DNA from: Flavobacteriales bacterium | Lineage (GTDB): Bacteria; Bacteroidota; Bacteroidia; Flavobacteriales_F; PHOS-HE28 | Assembly: GCA_016705955.1 (NCBI GenBank) | Contig: JADJKO010000002.1 | Span: forward strand, 558,001-622,000 | DNA: 64,000 nt | Direction of reading: 5' to 3' | Shown here: piece by piece, positions 45,156-51,948 of the stretch | Layout: each line of letters opens with the position of its first letter | Position numbering within the stretch: the stretch's first letter is position 1 | Translations under genes and position numbers: made by a program | The notes under the pieces: generated by a model | The model's database searches: none | What the model was told of the DNA's origin: nothing | Seen by the model: only the letters and a program-made list of their open reading frames with translations

Positions 45156-45160
45156 AATAA

Positions 45161-45265
45161 GTCTCGCCGCGCATAGCCCGTGCGCGGTGAGGCGGACCCT
45201 TCGCCCCGTAGCCGTGATCGTGAAAGCGTTCGCGAAGGCTATTCATTCCCGCCGAGGTAGCCGAA
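45161..45265. repeat. Dispersed repeat copy 2, right fragment
   Basis: GTCTCGCCGCGC, GGACCCTTCGCCCCGTAGCC, AAAGCGTTCGCGAAGG and GAGGTAGCCGAAC continue the repeat broken at 44260. Confidence 0.8.
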
Positions 45266-45596
45266 CCTAAAAAGCGGCCCTGCATTCCCTAATGCTTTCG
45301 AGGCGTTCCTTATTGGGAACGGTCCCATTCCTATTGGCGGCTGGGCATTCCTTAGTGTAAATGGAGCAAAGGCATGAAGGAATGCTGCGTTCCTTAGTGG
45401 AATGGCTCAGGGTCTTATAAGGAACGGTGCATTTCCTAATGGGATGCTGGCATTCCCTAAAAGCGGCGGAGCATTCCTTAGTGGAAATGGAGCATTTCCA
45501 TTAAGGAATGGAGCATTTCCACTAAGGAACGGGGGAATTCCATTAGGATGTCCGTCGATGTCAATAAGGAAGGCATCGGCGCTTTTTGGGATGCCC
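45261..45596 (+). repeat. Array B: about sixteen 21-bp units
   Basis: Units begin every 21 nt from 45261 to 45576. Best-conserved examples are GCATTCCTTAGTGGAAATGG (plus A), GCATTTCCATTAAGGAATGG (plus A) and GCATTTCCACTAAGGAACGG (plus G), at 45471, 45492 and 45513. The core GCATTCC and GGAA are partly complementary, so each unit can form a small hairpin. The edges (45261, 45555, 45576) are degraded. A translation gives NGAFPLR-type heptads, but no conserved gene. Confidence 0.88.
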
Positions 45597-45716
45597 ATGC
45601 GGATGATGGGTTGATAACCAGGGTGTTCCAACGCGAAAGCCCGGATCGCTCCGAGGCTTTCAGGTTCTACATCCCCGCAGGTCACACATTCCCAATAACT
45701 GCGTTGCCCTAGGGGT

Positions 45717-46492
45717 TCACTTCGGCAGAGGAGTGCGTTCCGCCGGTCGCGAAGGGACCTCCCACAGGCTCTCCACAGGTTCACCTTGTTCGGCCCACTG
45801 AAGCATCCGGTCCAGGCCGAGCCGTTGCTCGAAATAGGTGAACACGGCTCCATAGGCGGCATAACTGCCGCGTTCGGGATCATCCATCACGGCACGCATG
45901 GCGGTGCTGTCAAGCACTGGCGCGGCGTTCCGTAGCTGGTCGGCCGCATGGATGGCGAAGCCCTCATAGAACCAGATCGGCCCCATGGCCTCCTCATCGC
46001 CACGCAGGATGCGAACATGCAGGCGATGCGCGATCTCGTGGGCCAGCAGTTTCACCCAACTGTGGGGCTCGATCCCCTCGGGGTAGACTTCGGCGTAATA
46101 CGCCGGAGAAGCCACCAGCAATGTGCGCCGCTCCAGCGCTCCGCAATAGGTGGCGGGCAATTCCATTGTCGTATCGGCTTCGGCCAGCACCAACAACTGA
46201 TGGTCGAAGTCCGGCTTGCGATCGAACACCATCACGCTGTCCATGAAAGCCTCGACGACCAGGCTGTCCCACCCGTGATCATGGGCGAACGATCGAACGA
46301 TCTCCAAGGCACTATCCACCTGCAGAGCGAACGCATCGCGGCGAGGCTCCAGCGATGCGGGAAGGACGAGCTTGGTTCGTGCCTTGCTCCTTCAGGTGCT
46401 CCATGGGTCCTGGGTGATGTACAACTGAACAGGATCAGCGGAATGACCACCACCGAACCGACAGCCAGGAAAAGATCACGATGAACATGCAT
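45717..46492 (-). CDS. HExxH metallopeptidase lipoprotein (one frameshift)
   Basis: About 258 residues if joined. The start at 46492 (MHVHRDLFLAVG) leads into a lipobox signal (VVVIPLILFSCTS). At about 46355-46378 the frame must shift to continue as FPASLEPRRDAFALQVDSALEIVRSF. The catalytic part shows KLLAHEIAHRLHVRIL (HExxH zinc site) and, 20-odd residues later, WFYEGFAIHAADQL (the third-ligand Glu of gluzincin-type peptidases), then AAYGAVFTYFEQRLGLDRML. It resembles collagenase/DUF-type M1-like peptidases; the substrate is unknown. The shift falls between signal and domain and may be a sequencing error. Confidence 0.65.
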
Positions 46493-46615
46493 ATGCGAAG
46501 GTATCTGTCGCGCCATCGTCCTTTTCACCTGTTGAGCTGATCCCCTTTCCGATCAGCGGGGGGTATCCCGGACCTTGCCCCGCCGACACGGCCCGATCGG
46601 GTCTCCTAAGTATTC

Positions 46616-47680
46616 TTAGCGCGCGATCACAAAGCTGCGCACCACCGCGTCGCGTTGCGAGCGCAGCTTCAAACGGTACGCGCCTTCGCGCAGGCCGCTT
46701 ACGTCCACATGTGCACGACCCCATGCGCCGTTCCAAGGCAGGGACAGCACCTCACGACCCAAGGCATCGATCACATCGATGGTGGTGCTCCCCACAGAAC
46801 CTTCGAGTGTGACAAACAGTGCGTCCGATGCCGGGTTGGGCGCCAAGGAGAACGCACCGATCACGCCTGTATCGTTGAGGCCCAAGCTGCCATTCCCGAT
46901 CGCATAGCCGTGCCAGGCGCCCAGTTCAAAGAGCCACAACCGGTCGTTCGCATAGGCCATGCCGAGGTAGCTGCGCGCTGGCGCATCGGAGGGCAACTGG
47001 CAGAAACCGGAATACGCCCCTGTCGCCCGATCAATGAACAGGAGCCGCAGGTTGGTGAAGTCGTAAATGCCATACTCATACCCCGCGCAGCCGATGTACG
47101 CGATGCTCGTTGTGTTGATGGAAGCGGTGGGCACCGGCAGGCCGGTGATCGGTGTGCTGCCGAGCAACAAGCCGGTGGCGCGCGAATAGCGATTAAGGCT
47201 GCCTGCGAAGTAGTAAACGATCTCGTTGGCACTGGCATCCAACGCACCGCACGCTTGGTCCTGAGGCTGGGCACTGGCCAATACAACCACCCCCGATCCC
47301 AGGGGGTGCCCGTTGCCCTGGAGGTCCTGCACGAAGATCCCCTCGCCATTCCACCCGTTCCCTTCGAACTGCGAAGTGCCGGGGTTCCACCAAGCACCGC
47401 GATAGTCGTACCCCTGCAGGACCGAGTCGATCAAATTGAAGGCCGCATCATAAGTATCCACTGGAAAAGTCGCGATCCCAGCGTTCACACTATAGTACAA
47501 CTGGGCATCGGGGTTGTAGGCGATGCCACTCCGATTGTCCGTGCCACCCAAGCCGGTGGACGCTACCATGACCGGCCCGGCCACGGTGCTTGTCGGAGGT
47601 ACGCACTGGGCAGCAACGCGTTCAGCGCAACAAGGGCCAATGAGTGTTGCGAGAATGACCGAAGTGGAGAAGTGTTTCAT
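46616..47680 (-). CDS. T9SS cargo with a propeller-like body
   Basis: 354 residues. Signal peptide (STSVILATLIGPCCAERVAAQ). The body has repeated strand segments (GIAYNPDAQLYYSV, YYFAGSLNRYSRATGLLLG, IDRATGAYSGFCQLP) typical of a propeller or NHL-like fold. The C-terminal 85 residues are a type A sorting domain (FSLAPNPASDALFVTLEG, IDVIDALGREVLSLP, LREGAYRLKLRS). The function is unknown. The start at 47680 opens the signal; a TACATTGG box (one mismatch to the -7 consensus) lies upstream. It is divergent from the membrane-protein gene at 47770. Confidence 0.75.
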   Translation of the reverse strand: MKHFSTSVILATLIGPCCAERVAAQCVPPTSTVAGPVMVASTGLGGTDNRSGIAYNPDAQLYYSVNAGIATFPVDTYDAAFNLIDSVLQGYDYRGAWWNPGTSQFEGNGWNGEGIFVQDLQGNGHPLGSGVVVLASAQPQDQACGALDASANEIVYYFAGSLNRYSRATGLLLGSTPITGLPVPTASINTTSIAYIGCAGYEYGIYDFTNLRLLFIDRATGAYSGFCQLPSDAPARSYLGMAYANDRLWLFELGAWHGYAIGNGSLGLNDTGVIGAFSLAPNPASDALFVTLEGSVGSTTIDVIDALGREVLSLPWNGAWGRAHVDVSGLREGAYRLKLRSQRDAVVRSFVIAR

Positions 47681-47769
47681 AGGATGGATCTCACGTCCAA
47701 TGTACGCAAGCAGCACATTACCATGATCGAGGTATTGTCAGCCGAAGCGCGCCCTCCTTTCTTCACACC

Positions 47770-48711
47770 ATGAAATTTGGTCGGCTGCGGGGAATTGTGA
47801 AGCACTATGGCACCGGCATGCTGGCCTTTGTGATCGTACTGCTGATGATGCCGCTCGGGCACACGCTGATGGTGTTGCTGGAGAACGGTTTCAGCGCGGA
47901 GGTATTCACCAGTGCGATCATTGTTGGCGCCATCGGATCCGCGATGCTTTGGTGGGGTGTGGTACGGCCCCTACGTGATCTGTACGCCACGCTCCTGGGT
48001 GCTATCGGCGGCGTGTTGGTGTGGACCGGCTGGGTGGAATTCAGCTTCGTGTGGGTGGCTCGTAAGCTGAACGTGGCACCACAGATGGTGGATGGCGAAG
48101 TGGCCACCAAGCCCGAATACCTGGTCATGGTAAGCTCGTTGGGGCTCTTGGGTTGCATGCTGCTCATGTTCCTGTTCACGCAAACCCGCTGCACCTTCTT
48201 TGTGTGGTTCCAGAAACGAATGGGCACGCGCAATGCATTGACCTTGACTTCGCCCTCGGAGAAGGCCCTGCCACGTCCGCTCGCCGTGATCGCCTTTTTG
48301 GAAATGGTGATGATCATTTGGACCTTTTACTTGGTCCTGCTGCTGTGCTATGACGAGGCCATCGCTGGCGACCGGCACCCGATCACATGGGTCGTGGCAT
48401 TCGGCTCCTTGTTCTGGAGCATACACCTGATCATCAAACTGGTGCGGATCAAGGCCTTCGATCACGCGGTCCGCTACGCCATACCCACCGTGGTGATCTT
48501 CTGGAACTTCGTGGAAGTGATGGGTCGATGGGGCCTGTTCAAGGAGATCTGGGTACACCCAGCTGAGCATTGGCTGGAGAACAGCTTGCTGCTTGGACTG
48601 CTCATCTTCTTCGTGATCTATTTCATGTACACCGGACGTAAGGACAGGCAGCGTAGAAGCCGCCACCTGCTTTCCACGGTTGTCCAACCGGGCCAGCCTA
48701 TTGCCCAGTAG
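47770..48711 (+). CDS. Polytopic membrane protein of unknown function
   Basis: 313 residues with about eight hydrophobic segments (about 17-37, 45-65, 70-90, 118-138, 175-195, 208-228, 238-255, 275-295), short loops and a basic cytoplasmic tail (GRKDRQRRSRH). There is no signature of a known transporter or enzyme. The acidic/aromatic VEFSFVWVARKLNV loop and RHPITW loop are the most distinctive parts. It is probably an inner-membrane protein. It is transcribed alone, with a good hairpin terminator 85 bp after its stop. Confidence 0.6.
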   Translation: MKFGRLRGIVKHYGTGMLAFVIVLLMMPLGHTLMVLLENGFSAEVFTSAIIVGAIGSAMLWWGVVRPLRDLYATLLGAIGGVLVWTGWVEFSFVWVARKLNVAPQMVDGEVATKPEYLVMVSSLGLLGCMLLMFLFTQTRCTFFVWFQKRMGTRNALTLTSPSEKALPRPLAVIAFLEMVMIIWTFYLVLLLCYDEAIAGDRHPITWVVAFGSLFWSIHLIIKLVRIKAFDHAVRYAIPTVVIFWNFVEVMGRWGLFKEIWVHPAEHWLENSLLLGLLIFFVIYFMYTGRKDRQRRSRHLLSTVVQPGQPIAQ

Positions 48712-48795
48712 ATCCCAACGGCAAGGTCGCTCAGAGGGTGATCAGCCCCTTACTTCCGTGGCTCTGCGACCCGTGGTCTGCCCGAGCCCCAACGC

Positions 48796-48823
48796 AAAAG
48801 CCCTAGGAGATCCCGGGGCTTTT
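48796..48823 (+). terminator. Terminator of the membrane-protein gene
   Basis: AAAAGCCC and GGGCTTTT pair across a 12-nt loop. The stem is preceded by As and ends in T4, so it can work in both directions. Confidence 0.65.
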
Positions 48824-48877
48824 AGCTGTCCAAGTGGTCCAAGTCAGGCCGCCTTCGAGTAGTAGAATGTGGTTAGA

Positions 48878-49190
48878 CCTGCGCAGGGTGAACGGTGATC
48901 GCGGCCCCGCGACGAAAACCTCGACCAGCGCAAGGCGTCCGCCGATCGCGACCCTTGAAAAAAGCCTCCGCATGGGTCTCGCTCCGCGTGCGGCTCTTGT
49001 GCGCGGCCAAGGAGCGGACCCTGCGCCCCGCAGCCGTGATGACAATTGACCTCTTTCCTAATTCAGTCACGCCCCTTTGCACCTCATCCTTTATCCTTCT
49101 CCCCAACGAGAAGGAGTGGATGAATTAGGAAAGAGGTCTAATAGCATTCCCGAAGGCGGATCATTCCCGCCAAGGTAGCCGAAGTCCAGT
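48878..49190. repeat. Dispersed repeat copy 3, interrupted by a small TIR element
   Basis: GCGCAAGGCGTCCGCCGATC, GACCCTTGAAAAAAGCCTCC, CATGGGTCTCGCTCCGCGTG and CCTGCGCCCCGCAGCCGTGA match copy 1. The repeat breaks at about 49047 and resumes at 49141 with AGCATTCCCGAAGGCGGATC and CCAAGGTAGCCGAA. No gene is seen in 48712-49439. Confidence 0.85.
49048..49138. mobile_element. 91-bp element with 18-bp terminal inverted repeats (MITE-like)
   Basis: It begins GACCTCTTTCCTAATTCA and ends with its exact reverse complement TGAATTAGGAAAGAGGTC. It sits inside a dispersed-repeat copy whose uninterrupted form at 38.45 kb shows the empty site. Flanks AATT/TAAT could be a short target duplication or an extension of the inverted repeat. 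It has no coding capacity. Confidence 0.8.
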
Positions 49191-49242
49191 ACGGGAAGCG
49201 CGCCTCAGGACGGGTCTCACATGGGGGCGGCAAGGAGAGTGC

Positions 49243-49368
49243 GTGACCCAACGTAATGATGTCGTGGCCCAACGTGATGACGTCGTGACCCAACGGGATG
49301 ATGTCGTTGTTCGACTTGATGACGGCGTCATTCCATAAGATGCCGACTTTGTTCGTCGTGATAACCAG
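49243..49368. repeat. Array C: six 21-bp units
   Basis: Units at 49243, 49264, 49285, 49306, 49327 and 49348. The first three are nearly identical (GTGACCCAACGTGATGACGT plus C) and the last three decay while keeping the 21-nt spacing. The minus-strand translation gives DIITLGH/DVITLGH/DIIPLGH heptads. It lies just before the rhlE terminator. Confidence 0.85.
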
Positions 49369-49396
49369 CGGATACCCAAGGATTCCCACGCAAAAA

Positions 49397-49416
49397 GCCC
49401 CGGATCACTCCGGGGC
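49397..49416 (-). terminator. rhlE terminator
   Basis: GCCCCGGA TCAC TCCGGGGC, 8-bp perfect stem, followed by TTTTTG on the minus strand, 24 bp after the helicase stop. Confidence 0.8.
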
Positions 49417-49439
49417 TTTCGCGTTCATGTGGCTGTTGT

Positions 49440-51062
49440 TCAACCCTTGCGGAAGAACCTTCCAAGGCCCGTGCGCTTGGGCTCTTCGGTCTTCTTCGGG
49501 GTGGAGGTCGTCAGGTTCTCCTCATTGAAGAGCTCCTTGGTCAACTTGGCGTAGTCCGGCTTCGCGGCGCTGTGCTGCTCCTTCGGGCGGTTGTCGGGCT
49601 GGCGCGGGCGGTCATGGCTCCGCTGCTGGCCTTGGCCGCGCTGCGGGGCAGGGCGGTCGGTGCGTTGTTGCGGGCGGTTGTCGCGTGCCTGTTGCGGCCG
49701 ATCCGAAGTCCGGTTGGCCGGGGCCTGGCTCGGGCGTGATCCGCCTTGGCTTGGGCCTCTGCTGCGTTGGCCGTTGCTCGGCCGTGGGCCGGAATTCGAC
49801 CCGCGCTGGTCGGTCCGTGGTCCGCGCGGCCCTTGTGAGCGCTGGCCTTGGCCGCCGCGACCGGGGCCGCGGGGTTGGCGAGGCTCGCGCACTTCGGGGT
49901 CGGCCTTCTTCGGGCCGCCGGTGAGCTCGTAAGGATTCTCGGTCACGACGGGGATCTCCCGCTTGATCAAGCGTTGGATATCCCGCAGGTATTCCTTCTC
50001 CTCATGGTCGCAGAAGGAGAGGGCACGGCCGCTGGCGCCGGCACGACCCGTACGACCGATGCGGTGGATGTAGGTCTCCGGCACGTTCGGCAGGTCGAAG
50101 TTGATCACGTGCGTCAGGCCATCGATGTCGATGCCGCGCGCGGCGATGTCCGTGGCGACCAGTGCGCGCAACTTGCCATCCTTGAAGTTCTTCAAGGCGG
50201 CTTGGCGGGCGGTCTGGCTCTTGTTGCCGTGGATGGCTTCGGCGTTGAAGCCGGCGCCGGTGAGGATCTTGGCCACCTTGTTCGCGCCGTGCTTGGTGCG
50301 GGTGAAGATCAGCGCCTCGCGGATCGCATCCCCCTGTAAGAGGTGGAGCAGGAGCTTGTTCTTGTCCGTGCGGTCCACGAAGAGGATGTGCTGATCAATG
50401 GTATCCGCGGTGGTGCTCTGCGGCACCACTTCCACCTTTACCGGATTGGTCAGGATGCTGTTGGCCAGCTTGGCGATCTCCGACGGCATGGTGGCACTGA
50501 AGAGCAGGGTCTGGCGCTTCGCGGGCAGCTTGGCGATCACCTTCTTCACATCGTGGATGAAGCCCATGTCCAGCATCCGGTCGGCCTCGTCCAGCACGAA
50601 GATCTCCAAGCTGCGCAGGTCGATGAAGCCTTGGCTCATGAGGTCCAGCAGGCGGCCGGGCGTGGCCACCACGATATCCACCCCGCGGTGCAGGGCATCG
50701 GTCTGGGGCTTTTGGCCTACACCACCGAAGATCACGGTGTGCTTGATCTGCAGGTTCCGGCCGTACGCGCCGAAGCTTTCACCGATCTGGATGGCAAGCT
50801 CCCGTGTGGGGGTGAGGATCAGGGTCTTGATGGCCTTGCGTCCGCCTTGCGCTCCCTTCTGATGCAGTTCCTGCAGGATGGGGATGGCGAAGGCGGCGGT
50901 CTTGCCCGTTCCGGTCTGGGCACAGCCCAGCAGGTCGCGCCCCTCGATGAGGTACGGAATGGCCTGTTGCTGAATGGGGGTGGGGGTGGTGTACCCTTCC
51001 TCTTGCAGGGCCTTCATAATGGGCTCGATGAGCCCCAGTTCATTGAATGTCTTGGTTTGCAT
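49440..51062 (-). CDS. rhlE: DEAD-box RNA helicase, RhlE type
   Basis: 540 residues. Core motifs: Q (TPIQQQAIPYL), I (AQTGTGKT, about 47-54), Ia (TPTRELA), Ib (TPGR), II (DEAD, about 150), III (SAT), IV (ALIFTRTKHGANKVAKIL), V (ATDIAARGIDI) and VI (HRIGRTGRAG, about 330). After residue 385 comes a long low-complexity basic tail rich in Gly, Gln, Arg and Pro (RGPGRGGQGQRSQGPRGPRT and similar). It ends with a hydrophobic-basic RTGLGRFFRKG. The enzyme unwinds RNA in ribosome assembly or cold response, and the tail should bind RNA. Tail length varies within the family. Confidence 0.93.
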   Translation of the reverse strand: MQTKTFNELGLIEPIMKALQEEGYTTPTPIQQQAIPYLIEGRDLLGCAQTGTGKTAAFAIPILQELHQKGAQGGRKAIKTLILTPTRELAIQIGESFGAYGRNLQIKHTVIFGGVGQKPQTDALHRGVDIVVATPGRLLDLMSQGFIDLRSLEIFVLDEADRMLDMGFIHDVKKVIAKLPAKRQTLLFSATMPSEIAKLANSILTNPVKVEVVPQSTTADTIDQHILFVDRTDKNKLLLHLLQGDAIREALIFTRTKHGANKVAKILTGAGFNAEAIHGNKSQTARQAALKNFKDGKLRALVATDIAARGIDIDGLTHVINFDLPNVPETYIHRIGRTGRAGASGRALSFCDHEEKEYLRDIQRLIKREIPVVTENPYELTGGPKKADPEVREPRQPRGPGRGGQGQRSQGPRGPRTDQRGSNSGPRPSNGQRSRGPSQGGSRPSQAPANRTSDRPQQARDNRPQQRTDRPAPQRGQGQQRSHDRPRQPDNRPKEQHSAAKPDYAKLTKELFNEENLTTSTPKKTEEPKRTGLGRFFRKG

Positions 51063-51240
51063 ATACGTACGCCATTCCCTCGGCGTGAGGTGGTTGTGGT
51101 TTGTTCAGGCCATTGTCCCTGAACGCACCTTTTCAAGTGGTTGATGATCGCCCCTTCGATCGGGTCCGGCGTGCAATGATCCGCTGGGGGATGACGCCTG
51201 GACTGATGCTTCAAAAGCGAAAGCTGGGCGCTCGGGGCGT

Positions 51241-51258
51241 GTCCGCCGTACGGCGGAC
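51241..51258. repeat. Perfect 18-bp palindrome
   Basis: GTCCGCCGTACGGCGGAC. A related CCTGCCGTACGGCAGG lies at about 51751, and TCCGCCGGATGGCGGA sits inside the broken tRNA copy at 28.37 kb. Confidence 0.7.
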
Positions 51259-51390
51259 GGGGCGCAAGGTAGGGTGATCTGCGAAACCCATCATCACTGA
51301 GGAAGGGCTATCGGGTCTTGAAGTCGGATCATTCCAGGTGTTCCCTCCTTCTGCGACCCTTTTGGTGTCGGTCCATGGGCTTTTGGTTCT

Positions 51391-51724
51391 CTACATGTTT
51401 TGACCCCCTTCGGAGTCGGATCCCGGCGTGGCGTTGACCCCAATGTCATTAAGTTAAGGGCTAAAGGCCTTGGGCTTCCCAAGCACCCCCTCTCTACGGA
51501 CGTCACGCCGGAAGATCCGCTAAGCAGGCTATCCCGCCCGGTCATCCCCTCCTCCTCAGGGACGGGCTGCGTCTCACAAAGGCGGGCATCTTCTCCATGG
51601 GGCATTGGTGAGACACCGGATACCCTCCTGCCGTCGGGTTCCGGTGTGACGCTCACCGGGAACGGGACTTCCCCTTGACTTAATGACATAGGTGTTGACC
51701 CCGAAGGGGGTCGCAGCATGTAGC
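51391..51724. repeat. 330-bp segment bounded by two nested inverted repeats
   Basis: CTACATGTTTTGACCCCCTT (with CGG) at 51391 faces its near complement at 51702-51724. ATGTCATTAAGTTAAGGG at 51443-51460 faces its complement at about 51671-51688 with one mismatch. No gene is visible in the 51063-51948 interval; this element fills most of it. Confidence 0.75.
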
Positions 51725-51948
51725 AATTGAAGCCCCGCATATCGTAACGACCTGCCGTACGGCAGGGTCGCAGCAATGACGATGATAGCCCTAGGACAAG
51801 GGGGCGGCCCTATGCGAACGGCTGGTCGACCGGGAGGGACCGGGCACCGCCTGCACAAAAGTCTTTCAGCGGGCCGGAAACCTTCTTCCGGACCCGCCGT
51901 TGAAACCACCACTATTCAACCAGATCCACGAACGAACACACAATTCCC

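Larger units (their letters stand above)
44261..45160 (+). mobile_element. IS110-family insertion sequence relic
   Basis: About 900 bp interrupt a dispersed-repeat copy: the left fragment ends with AAAACCTCCG and the right one resumes with GTCTCGCC, as in the uninterrupted copy at 38.4 kb. Inside are about 257 bp of non-coding leader, a damaged IS110 transposase (44518-45155) and only 5 bp after its stop. A long left non-coding end and very short right end are typical of IS110 elements. There are no terminal inverted repeats, as expected for this family. About 350-400 bp of the transposase middle are missing. Confidence 0.75.

Noticed and set aside
45261..45596. CRISPR or simple minisatellite
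   Set aside because: There are no unique spacers; every unit is a variant of the same 21-mer. Divergence at constant phase is also unlike a young minisatellite.
45402..45614. A 70-residue protein with NGAFPLR repeats
   Set aside because: It is the translation of array B. No signal, start context or conserved end.
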